Assembly: GCA_003973505.1 (NCBI GenBank)
Contig: QNXT01000287.1
Location: forward strand, 1-6,017
DNA length: 6,017 nucleotides
DNA from: Bacteroidota bacterium
Lineage (GTDB): Bacteria > Bacteroidota > Bacteroidia > Bacteroidales > UBA1556
Direction of reading: 5' to 3'
Below the pieces are notes generated by a model. It saw only the letters and a program-made list of their open reading frames with translations, was not told the origin of the DNA and searched no databases. The translations under genes were made by a program, and so were the position numbers. Of this stretch, positions 1 to 6,017 are shown piece by piece (the first letter of the stretch is position 1; each line of letters begins with the position of its first letter).

Positions 1-17
1 ATCGAAATTTATATAAA

Positions 18-115
18 AAAGTCAATAGCAAACCATCTTCGCACTAAATACCACTCGAAATAGCCCGCTATTCCTTCGTGATATTTAGCAGCAAATCTGG
101 TCTGCTATTGACTTT
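18..115. repeat. 98-base imperfect inverted repeat (long hairpin)
   Basis: Bases 18-30 pair perfectly with 103-115 (13 bp, core GTCAATAGCA / TGCTATTGAC). The inner arms continue as an imperfect stem with several mismatches and about two small bulges. They include a 7-bp block (44-50 with 82-88) and a centre of AATAGC (59-64) facing GCTATT (67-72). By hand I count about 38 paired positions. Six A residues at 15-20 become a T-run directly after the stem on the minus strand, the strand carrying all the genes. It could therefore end transcripts from the right, although the stem is far longer than a normal intrinsic terminator. Its size and symmetry also fit a miniature inverted-repeat element or interspersed repeat. 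I see no integron attC core sites and no transposase. The structure is directly visible; its role is inferred. Confidence 0.8.
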
Positions 116-209
116 CTGTGAGTGAAATCTTACGTCGAACTCAGGTTATAAGGATATTATTCTAAAGCCTAAAAAGATCATAAGTGCGTCTTTATAAAAT
201 TATATTACT
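116..209. other. Non-coding stretch between C39 remnant and hairpin
   Basis: This 94-base stretch lies between the stop codon of the C39 fragment and the long hairpin. On the minus strand I looked for a continuation of the C39 domain (the expected His-Trp and Asn-His-Phe-Val segments) and for any ABC-transporter membrane segment. I found neither, and stops interrupt the minus frames. No tRNA, clear promoter or terminator is apparent. If the C39 gene was once complete, its remainder has been deleted or replaced by this sequence. Confidence 0.5.
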
Positions 210-464
210 CTAGTTTGCAATGAAATGAGTTACACTTGCTTTACTTAGTTTATCAATACACGTTTTCACTCCCATTGTTCTAAACCCAATACTTTCAGCA
301 GCATCACTTATGTCCAAAAGTGAAACGCCATCACAAGTAATATAGGAACGTTTGCGTAATGTTTGGGAGGTGTAGCTTTTACCGTAGTGCTTTGCTATCA
401 TATGGAGATAGATGGCTCCGCAGTCCATGGCGTCTAGTTGGTGGTAGTGGGGGAAGTTGTGCAT
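210..464 (-). pseudogene. C39 peptidase domain fragment of a peptide-exporting ABC transporter
   Basis: This 84-residue reading frame matches the N terminus of C39 peptidase domains, which cleave double-glycine leader peptides and usually form the first ~130-150 residues of a ~700-residue ABC exporter in the inner membrane. Visible hallmarks are the QLDAMDCG motif, with Gln9 (oxyanion hole) and Cys15 (nucleophile), then MIAKHYGKSY (22-31), GVSLLDISDAAESIGF (46-61) and RTMGVK (62-67). The similarity stops near residue 75 and a TAG follows at 84, just before the segment that should carry the catalytic His and Asp. All transmembrane and ATPase parts are missing. The usual Pro-Thr-Cys after DCG is Ala-Ile-Tyr here, another hint of decay. 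The ATG lies 6 bases after the M61 stop, so the two may have been co-transcribed. It should be inactive as a protease. A short non-catalytic role is possible but unsupported. Confidence 0.8.
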
Positions 465-470
465 TTAGGC

Positions 471-2273
471 CTATTCAAAAAAACACTTTACACATTCTTG
501 CATATCAGAAGTTAATGTGCCAATTTTTTTTACGTTGTGAATTCTGGTAAACATACCATTCTGTCTTGGCTCCAAGTTTATTATTTTCCTTTTATTATTA
601 CAAATATACTCTATATTTATGCTTTCTGCATTTGGTGGATAGATAATATGGTTTAAAATCATACGTTCTGTGGGATTTTTATTATTTATCTTTAGAACAT
701 TGATATGCTTATCTTTTATAGGTGAATTTCTATTATCAAAGCTTAATATATACCTCCCATCTTTAACATAGTAATCTTTTAAGTAAAAATCGTATGATAT
801 GTCAGATGTTATAAAGACTTTTTTTTCAGTCATTTCATAACCTAGCATATTTACTACTTCACGAAGTTTTTTACTTAATTCTTCATCCGAAATATCCAAA
901 TCAATTTCTTTTAAGCAAGTCGAGTGTAAAAAATCATCAATAAACTCTTTTTCATTAAATATCTTTCCTTTTTGTTTGATATATCTGTTCAGTGATTTTA
1001 TTAGATTATCACTTCCAGCACTACAGTTGCTAATAGAAAAATCTAATAAGAAAGCTGACAACGCTCCTTTATAATAGAATTTATTAAAGCAAACAAAATC
1101 ATCTTTTGATAAAATATTCTCACTCAGTTTTAAAATTGATTCTCCATTACACTTGTCTAATGCCATATTTAATGAATTTAAATGGCTCAAAGCGATAATA
1201 AAACTTTTAGGAGTATATACTTCTGCATCCAACCTAGTTTTTAATGAAAGATATTCAACCACTCCTTCATACAACCATAAATGCTCAGAGCTATACCCAC
1301 AAAACAACTCCTTTTTATAAGTGTTACTCTGAAATCCAATGGGTGTAATTATGTGTAAAAATTCATGACTAATCATATGTTGAATTTCCCTCTTAAGAAA
1401 CAGAGTGTCCCAATTAGCTTTTAGGCAATAAGTAGAGGCATTTTTTTGTTCTAATGCAGAAGAAGTTTCTACATTATCGGTGAAAATAAAATTAAATCTA
1501 TAGGGTATTGTTTTATCCCTGCTTTCTGAGGTATAACTCGTTAAAACTCCCATCAAAGGTTTAATCCATGATTTAATCAATTGGGAAGTAATAATTTTAT
1601 TATCTGAATATACAGAGATGCTAGCATTATAGATAGGTAGAGAATTAGTATCAAGCTTACCATAAAGGAGTGGATTTTCAACAAGATCAAAATAGCTATT
1701 ATATTCAAATTTATCTATAGGATTAGATATGGAATTATTTGATAATTTATAATTGGTGAAAAAATTTATAGGCTTCTCTATTTTCAAAGAATGCTTAACT
1801 TCTTTATATTCATCGAAGTAACCAATTACAGAAATAGGGTTAATTAGGCAAAAAGAATCTGTAACTATTAGTTTTGTTAAAACCTCATAGATGTCTGTTT
1901 TATTTGCATTTTTGACATAATATCTAATTGTTTTTAGTGATTTTGATTTGTAAATTAAATATGAGTTGTTGTCTAACTTTTTATAATCTAGCTTTTTAGA
2001 GTTATTATCAAAACAACTAAGATGCATTATATACTTGCCAGAATTATTGATTCTGTATGCACCTGGTATAACTTTAGGAAATTTGAATATCAAACTGTCC
2101 TTTTGAATATTGTTTATATTATATTCAAAAAAGGTTGAGTCTTGATTGATATTACTTATGTTAATTGAAACCTTTGTTTTTTTGGCGTTATCAATATTTT
2201 TACTATCAACATCATTACAGCTAACAACCAGATAGGTAATTGACAAAACTATTACTAATACTATTTTTTGCAT
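471..2273 (-). CDS. M61-family (glycyl aminopeptidase-like) metallopeptidase, predicted lipoprotein
   Basis: This is a 600-residue protein with a lipoprotein signal: Lys3, a hydrophobic run at 4-18 and a lipobox ending Val-Val-Ser-Cys19. It is probably anchored in an outer or inner membrane facing the periplasm. The N-terminal part has M61-type features (FPKVIPGAYRIN at 64-75, and YFDLVENPLLYG at 194-205). The catalytic zinc motif is HEFLH (303-307), with the probable third ligand Glu336 in HLWLYEGVVEYLS (331-343), followed by YYKGALSAFLLD (400-411). All of this fits peptidase M61, and HEFLHIITP resembles the variant seen in Bacteroidota lipoprotein members. The last ~130 residues sit where many relatives have a PDZ domain, but I cannot confirm one. 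The substrate is unknown. The gene is much more AT-rich than the fucose genes, it starts 92 bases after fucK, and a C39 fragment follows 6 bases after its stop. Family assignment is firm; activity is inferred. Confidence 0.87.
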   Translation of the reverse strand: MQKIVLVIVLSITYLVVSCNDVDSKNIDNAKKTKVSINISNINQDSTFFEYNINNIQKDSLIFKFPKVIPGAYRINNSGKYIMHLSCFDNNSKKLDYKKLDNNSYLIYKSKSLKTIRYYVKNANKTDIYEVLTKLIVTDSFCLINPISVIGYFDEYKEVKHSLKIEKPINFFTNYKLSNNSISNPIDKFEYNSYFDLVENPLLYGKLDTNSLPIYNASISVYSDNKIITSQLIKSWIKPLMGVLTSYTSESRDKTIPYRFNFIFTDNVETSSALEQKNASTYCLKANWDTLFLKREIQHMISHEFLHIITPIGFQSNTYKKELFCGYSSEHLWLYEGVVEYLSLKTRLDAEVYTPKSFIIALSHLNSLNMALDKCNGESILKLSENILSKDDFVCFNKFYYKGALSAFLLDFSISNCSAGSDNLIKSLNRYIKQKGKIFNEKEFIDDFLHSTCLKEIDLDISDEELSKKLREVVNMLGYEMTEKKVFITSDISYDFYLKDYYVKDGRYILSFDNRNSPIKDKHINVLKINNKNPTERMILNHIIYPPNAESINIEYICNNKRKIINLEPRQNGMFTRIHNVKKIGTLTSDMQECVKCFFE

Positions 2274-2365
2274 ATAATATACTTTTTGTTATTAGTACCA
2301 ACTTAATACGTAATGTCCATTATAAAAACTAAAACCGGTTGCCATAAGTAGTGTGTTTTTCTATA
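2274..2365. other. fucK to M61-gene spacer
   Basis: This 92-base AT-rich gap separates fucK from the M61 gene. It holds a perfect 8-base palindrome AACCGGTT at 2333-2340. I find no clear match to the Bacteroidota promoter pattern (TTTG near -33, TAnnTTTG near -7) and no good stem with a T-run, so it is unresolved whether the M61 gene has its own promoter or is read through from fucK. Upstream of the M61 ATG the minus strand is A-rich with no Shine-Dalgarno sequence, as is usual in the phylum. Confidence 0.4.
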
Positions 2366-3745
2366 TCATTTGTCTATTATACCTAAAAAAGCATTCCTTG
2401 CCTCTTCAGCAGATTGATATACTCCACAAGCAGCGAAAGCAAACATAGCCGCTCCCAAAACGGTAGTTTCGGTTTGCGGAATACTTCTGATATCTATTCC
2501 TAAGTATTGCGCTCGTAATTGATTCCACAAATGGTTTTTGGAGCCTCCTCCCACTACTACCAACGATTTTACTTTAACTCCGCTTAGCTCCTCTAAAATA
2601 CTTAAACTTTCCCTGGTTTTTTTTGCCAAAGCTTTTAATGCTGCCAAATATATTTCGCCCCTGCTTGTTTGTAGGCTTAAACCCTGAATAGCACCGTTTT
2701 TACTTAAAAAATCCGTATTAAAAACCAATTCAGACTCTTTTATTTCAAGAGCCTCGGAAATCATAATTTCATAAATATCCTTTTGCTCTTTCTCCGCGGA
2801 ATAGAATTGGTTTTTTATCCACTCCAGTACTCCCGAAGCCAACCATTGCATTCCGGGATTAAACAAAGATTCTTGTGTATCGAACTCGGTAGTAATACCG
2901 GCTTGTAAGGCCAAAGTATTGCTTTGCATTTTTTCGCTTCTCATCATCAGTATTTCCCAAGTTCCCGAACTCAGAACGGCTTCGTTTATTTGGGCACCCG
3001 AACCAAAAACAGCAAATTGTGTATCGTGGCCGGCTGAAAATACAGGTACTCCCTGAGGAATACCTGTTAGTTCTGCTGCTTCTTTGTTTACTTCTCCAAC
3101 CATTTCTCCGGCTTCTTTTAAGTCAGGAAATACTTTAGCTTCGATACCTAAAAATGACAGAATCTCCTCAGAAAAACCTCTTTTTTGTAAATCGCCAAGC
3201 ATAGAAGTACCCATCATAGATACATCGGTAAAATTGGCACCTGACAGCTTATGAGAAATTATAGCAGGCATAAAAAGCCATTTATCCATATTTTGTAAAA
3301 TCTCCGGACGATATTTCTTCAACCAATAAAGCTTGTACAGGGTATTAAAATGAAATTGATTTACGCCTGATATTTTATATAGTTTTTCCAGAGGAAATGC
3401 ATCATGAAGCTCGTCAATAATAGTATTGCTGCGCTGACAAGCCCAACTGATTACCGGGTATATTTGTTTGCCGGATTTGTCGTAAGGAGCTCCGTCAACG
3501 CCAAAAGTAGTGGTGCAAACACCTTTAATTTCCACATTATTCAGTGCTGCAGTAACATGTTTGCAAGCCTTCGACAACTTTTCCCAAATTTCGTCCACAT
3601 CCCAAATACGCCCTGTTTTGAAATAAGGATCTTCCCGGGTATTATTGGAATATGATTTTTGGTTTAAAATTTCGCCGGTTTCACTAACAGCTACAGCTCT
3701 GATATTGGTAGCTCCACAATCTAATACTATTATTGCCTGCTTCAT
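2366..3745 (-). CDS. fucK: L-fuculokinase
   Basis: FucK phosphorylates L-fuculose with ATP to give L-fuculose-1-phosphate in the cytoplasm, the second step of L-fucose breakdown. The 459-residue protein is a complete FGGY-family kinase, close to the ~470-480 residues of E. coli FucK. Visible motifs are the N-terminal phosphate loop LDCGATNIRAVAV (8-20), TTFGVDGA (79-86), FNTLYKLYWLK (133-143), the SAGHDTQFA segment (237-245) with probable catalytic base Asp241, SSGTWEILM (259-267), NPGMQWLASGVLEW (296-309) and the C-terminal nucleotide-binding VVVGGGSKNHLWNQ (396-409). Several of these match E. coli FucK almost word for word, which argues for fuculokinase over the related rhamnulokinase or xylulokinase. 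The ATG is 6 bases after the fucI stop, so the two are almost certainly co-transcribed and perhaps translationally coupled. There is no visible damage. Confidence 0.95.
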   Translation of the reverse strand: MKQAIIVLDCGATNIRAVAVSETGEILNQKSYSNNTREDPYFKTGRIWDVDEIWEKLSKACKHVTAALNNVEIKGVCTTTFGVDGAPYDKSGKQIYPVISWACQRSNTIIDELHDAFPLEKLYKISGVNQFHFNTLYKLYWLKKYRPEILQNMDKWLFMPAIISHKLSGANFTDVSMMGTSMLGDLQKRGFSEEILSFLGIEAKVFPDLKEAGEMVGEVNKEAAELTGIPQGVPVFSAGHDTQFAVFGSGAQINEAVLSSGTWEILMMRSEKMQSNTLALQAGITTEFDTQESLFNPGMQWLASGVLEWIKNQFYSAEKEQKDIYEIMISEALEIKESELVFNTDFLSKNGAIQGLSLQTSRGEIYLAALKALAKKTRESLSILEELSGVKVKSLVVVGGGSKNHLWNQLRAQYLGIDIRSIPQTETTVLGAAMFAFAACGVYQSAEEARNAFLGIIDK

Positions 3746-3751
3746 CTTAAT

Positions 3752-5509
3752 CTATTTATATAAAGGTCCGTAATTAGCACAAGCCCGATAATCTGCTCCT
3801 TCTTGGTCGCTGCCATGCAGACTCCAGGCACTTGGACGATAAATTTTATCTTCGTCAACATTATGCATATTCACAGGAATGCGCAATATGGAAGCCAAGG
3901 TAATTAAATCGGCTCCAATATGCCCATAGCTTGAAGCACAATGATTGGCACCCCAATTAGCCATAACGGAATATACATCTTTAAAGGCACCTTTTCCTGT
4001 TAATTTAGGAGCAAACCATGTTGTCGGCCAGCTTGGACTTGTTCTTTGCGTAAGGATTTCGTTTACTTCATTAGGTAATTCCACAGTATAACCTTCGGCT
4101 ATTTGTAAAACAGGACCTAATCCTTTAACAATATTGATACGCGAAATAGTAATGGGCATTTCTCCTTTTGTTAAAAATTCAGAAGAAAAACCACCACCAC
4201 GGAAATACTCGGTAATAGCCGGACACCAGGATGTAGCATCCAAACATTTATCTACTTCTTCATCGCTTATTTCCCAAAACGGTTTGATAGCAGGCTGTCC
4301 GTCTTTGCTTTGTTGCCCCGTAAAATCTAAGGCTGAAGCTCCGGAGTTGATGAGGTGAATGAGTCCCTTAGCTGCTTTTCCTTCTACCTGATAATTACAA
4401 TTCTGCTTGATAGCCTCGGGACTCCAATAGGTACGAATATCGGAAAACATTTGTGCCGTATTGGTAAGCAAATAACCGAATAGCATGGAAACACCATTTA
4501 AGCTGTCATTTTCTGTGGCAAGAAGATGCGGAGCACGTTTGCCATTCCAGTCGAAAGAAGAACATAAAATGGCCTCCATAAAATCGCCATTGGGTTGGTA
4601 ATCTGTCCATTGTCTTTGTCCCTGAAAACCGGCTAATATGGCATTATGTCCTAACCCTTCCTCACGATAGCCTTTCTCGATCAATTTTTTATTTCCAACC
4701 ATCAAATCACGCCCAATCATTGCCATTTTAACAACTTTTTCCCATTCGGCGTCTTTCTGCTCTTTTGTTTTTGGGGTCTCATTATAATCCTTACCTTCTT
4801 TGCAATATTTTTTGGTCCATGCTAAAGCTTTTTCATACTCCTCTTCATCATAAATTTTTTCATCTATCCTCCTCAAAAACTCTGTCATATCGATATATTC
4901 ATTTCGCATACCCAGATATTCCTGAAAGAAATTGTCATCTACAATAGAGCCTGCAATTCCCATAGATACTGATCCCATTGACAAATAAGATTTCCCTTTC
5001 ATAATGGAAGCCGCCAGGGCTGCCTTTACAAAACGGAATATTTTCTCTTTCACATCATCAGGTATGTTAGTATCATCGGCATCTTGCACATCTTTCCCAT
5101 AAATACCGAAAGCAGGTAGTCCTTTTTGGTTATGACCGGCAAGAGCTGCGGCGAGGTAAACAGCTCCGGGACGCTCGGTACCATTAAAGCCCCAAATAGC
5201 TTTTGGAATATGTGGGTCCATATCTATCGTTTCGCTGCCATAGCACCAGGCTGGCGTAACAGTTAAAGATACTCCTACATTCTCGTTTCGAAATTTTTCG
5301 GCACAGGCTGTAGCCTCGGCAACGCCACCTATGCAATCATCAGCGATTACGCACTCTACCGCTTCGCCATTAGGATATTTAAGATGAGTGCTAATCAGCT
5401 TGGCAGCCGATTTAGCCATATTCATAACTTGTTCCTCTAAAGCCTCTCTTACTCCGCCCTCTCTACCGTCGATGGTTGGGCGAATTCCTATTTTTGGATA
5501 TTTATTCAT
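3752..5509 (-). CDS. fucI: L-fucose isomerase
   Basis: FucI interconverts L-fucose and L-fuculose, a Mn2+-dependent ketol isomerisation in the cytoplasm; the family enzyme is hexameric and also acts on D-arabinose. The protein is 585 residues, close to the 591 of E. coli FucI, and appears full length. Near-identical family blocks run throughout: [17 protein letters not shown] (6-22), [12 protein letters not shown] (88-99), [19 protein letters not shown] (106-124), [14 protein letters not shown] (178-191), FQGQRQWTD (295-303), [14 protein letters not shown] (434-447) and [14 protein letters not shown] (494-507). Probable metal ligands, by comparison with E. coli E337, D361 and H528, are Glu333 in ATENDSLNG, Asp357 in [10 protein letters not shown], and a His in the NWGANH segment (His523). 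The chosen ATG gives the standard N terminus and is preceded by an A-rich leader. It follows fucP after a 187-base spacer containing inverted repeats. Confidence 0.98.
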   Translation of the reverse strand: MNKYPKIGIRPTIDGREGGVREALEEQVMNMAKSAAKLISTHLKYPNGEAVECVIADDCIGGVAEATACAEKFRNENVGVSLTVTPAWCYGSETIDMDPHIPKAIWGFNGTERPGAVYLAAALAGHNQKGLPAFGIYGKDVQDADDTNIPDDVKEKIFRFVKAALAASIMKGKSYLSMGSVSMGIAGSIVDDNFFQEYLGMRNEYIDMTEFLRRIDEKIYDEEEYEKALAWTKKYCKEGKDYNETPKTKEQKDAEWEKVVKMAMIGRDLMVGNKKLIEKGYREEGLGHNAILAGFQGQRQWTDYQPNGDFMEAILCSSFDWNGKRAPHLLATENDSLNGVSMLFGYLLTNTAQMFSDIRTYWSPEAIKQNCNYQVEGKAAKGLIHLINSGASALDFTGQQSKDGQPAIKPFWEISDEEVDKCLDATSWCPAITEYFRGGGFSSEFLTKGEMPITISRINIVKGLGPVLQIAEGYTVELPNEVNEILTQRTSPSWPTTWFAPKLTGKGAFKDVYSVMANWGANHCASSYGHIGADLITLASILRIPVNMHNVDEDKIYRPSAWSLHGSDQEGADYRACANYGPLYK

Positions 5510-5575
5510 ATTGTTTTGTTTTTTAATTTTTTATTCTTTGTTAAATAATACCTACAATAAAAAAACATACTTATA

Positions 5576-5600
5576 GTCTTTGATAAAAAACGTCAAAGAC
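5576..5600. promoter_or_regulatory. Perfect 8-bp inverted repeat upstream of fucI (candidate operator)
   Basis: GTCTTTGA (5576-5583) and its exact reverse complement TCAAAGAC (5593-5600) flank a 9-base spacer. The site lies about 67-91 bases before the fucI ATG, a plausible place for a regulator of the fucose genes, for example the GntR-type repressors found with many Bacteroidota fucose clusters. The minus strand continues into a T-run (5559-5565), so a weak terminator or leader hairpin is also possible. The repeat is seen directly; operator function is inferred and no regulator gene is in the window. Confidence 0.45.
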
Positions 5601-5612
5601 AAGGCTTTTGAA

Positions 5613-5660
5613 GTTTTTGAAATCAAGAAGTTTACATTAGTAAATGACTGTTTCAAAAAC
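5613..5660. repeat. 10-bp inverted repeat with nested inner stem in the fucP-fucI spacer
   Basis: GTTTTTGAAA (5613-5622) is perfectly complementary to TTTCAAAAAC (5651-5660). A second 5-bp stem, TTTAC (5631-5635) with GTAAA (5640-5644), sits inside the loop. Together they could form a branched or two-level hairpin in the transcript between fucP and fucI. It may help end or stabilise the fucP mRNA, or belong to a regulator-binding region. The stems are AT-rich, so stability is modest and chance occurrence cannot be excluded. Confidence 0.4.
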
Positions 5661-5684
5661 AAAAATAACGCAGTATTTGGCGTT
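5655..5684 (-). terminator. Possible intrinsic terminator after fucP
   Basis: On the minus strand a short stem, AACGC / GCGTT (5684-5680 with 5671-5667, 8-base loop), begins 12 bases after the fucP stop. It is followed by the T-rich run ATTTTTGTTTTT. The layout fits a weak rho-independent terminator separating fucP from fucI. The stem is only 5 bp before the first mismatch, so termination may be partial and fucP-fucI read-through remains possible. Confidence 0.4.
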
Positions 5685-5696
5685 TTCTTGCAAAGA

Positions 5697-6017
5697 CTAA
5701 CTATACACTTTATAGCTTCTGTAACCATATATTGCAATAATAATAAAGCTGAAAAATGGCAGAATAAACGAGAAATTAACTGCAGGCAATCCGGCAACAG
5801 TACCCATATCAATAATAGCCCCTTGCAAAGGAGGCATTAAAGCTCCCCCAACAATAGCCATAACCAAACCGGCTGCACCTAAACTGGTATCCTGTCCTAC
5901 GTTTTTTAATGCGATTCCATATATTGTTGGAAACATCAAAGACATAAAGCCCGAAGTGGCAATTAATGCATATAAACCCATACGACCTTCGATTAAGATA
6001 GTAGCCGAAGTAGTAAG
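5697..6017 (-). CDS. fucP: L-fucose:H+ symporter, C-terminal part (partial)
   Basis: FucP is a 12-helix major facilitator superfamily transporter that brings L-fucose across the inner membrane with a proton. Only the last 106 residues are in the window; the frame stays open to the right edge, so the start lies outside. An internal Met (codon at 5979-5981) is not the start, because family sequence (Thr-Ile-Leu-Ile-Glu-Gly-Arg) continues upstream of it. Three hydrophobic helices are visible at about residues 14-37, 47-68 and 80-98 of the fragment. Typical FucP blocks include FMSLMFPTIYGIALKNVG, AAGLVMAIVGGALMPPLQG and PAVNFSFILPFFSF. These match Bacteroidota FucP proteins, and the adjacent fucI and fucK support the substrate. 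A related glucose/galactose MFS transporter is the main alternative. The C terminus is intact with a TAG stop. Confidence 0.92.
   Translation of the reverse strand, partial: LTTSATILIEGRMGLYALIATSGFMSLMFPTIYGIALKNVGQDTSLGAAGLVMAIVGGALMPPLQGAIIDMGTVAGLPAVNFSFILPFFSFIIIAIYGYRSYKVYS

Noticed and set aside
10..107. Short open minus-strand frame through the long hairpin (about 31 codons, AAKYHEGIAGYFEWY...)
   Set aside because: It has no ATG near its beginning, and its content is dictated by the inverted repeat; I recognise no family.
18..115. Integron attC site
   Set aside because: The length and fold are in range, but the conserved RYYYAAC and GTTRRRY end boxes are absent from the arm ends.
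210..464. Complete stand-alone C39-like protein
   Set aside because: At 84 residues it lacks the catalytic His and Asp region, so it is better described as a truncated remnant.
359..550. 63-codon plus-strand frame opposite the C39 and M61 genes
   Set aside because: It is antisense to two recognisable minus-strand coding regions and has no family features.
3404..3655. 83-codon plus-strand frame within fucK
   Set aside because: It lies wholly antisense to conserved kinase motifs; a shadow frame.
4134..4358. Plus-strand frames inside fucI (also 4765-4947 and 5388-5576)
   Set aside because: They are antisense to or overlap highly conserved isomerase blocks and show no independent features.
5552..5812. 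86-codon minus-strand frame overlapping fucP in another frame
   Set aside because: It overlaps the real fucP frame, and its hydrophobic look comes from shadowing a membrane-protein gene.
5580..5840. 86-codon plus-strand open frame across the fucP 3' end and spacer
   Set aside because: It runs antisense through well-supported fucP coding sequence, resembles no known family and has a spacer-derived, low-complexity N terminus.

Overview
The window looks like chromosomal DNA from a member of the Bacteroidota, probably the Bacteroidales. The fucose proteins resemble Bacteroides-type versions, start codons are preceded by A-rich stretches rather than Shine-Dalgarno sequences, and the DNA is AT-rich. 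The genus cannot be named from the sequence. All five supported genes lie on the minus strand, so transcription runs from high to low coordinates.

Right half (about 2366-6017): an L-fucose utilisation cluster. In transcription order it has the 3' end of an L-fucose:H+ symporter gene (fucP, cut by the window edge), a 187-base spacer rich in inverted repeats, L-fucose isomerase (fucI) and L-fuculokinase (fucK). The last two are 6 bases apart. Together they import L-fucose, isomerise it to L-fuculose and phosphorylate it to L-fuculose-1-phosphate. The aldolase for the next step (FucA) is not in the window.

Left half (about 210-2273): a strongly AT-rich gene for a predicted lipoprotein metallopeptidase of the M61 type. 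It is followed 6 bases later by an 84-codon fragment of a C39 (bacteriocin-processing) peptidase domain. That domain normally forms the N terminus of a peptide-exporting ABC transporter. The fragment keeps the catalytic Cys but ends before the catalytic His and Asp, so it looks like the broken remnant of a transporter gene.

Left edge (1-209): no convincing gene. It holds a 98-base imperfect inverted repeat (18-115) with 13 perfectly paired outer bases and a T-run following it on the minus strand. This is either a very long terminator-like hairpin or a small mobile or repeat element. Its position just beyond the broken C39 gene suggests a rearrangement or insertion scar.

The fucose part is ordinary, well-understood metabolism. 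The M61/C39-remnant/hairpin end is the part worth a second look, but nothing here demonstrates a new system.
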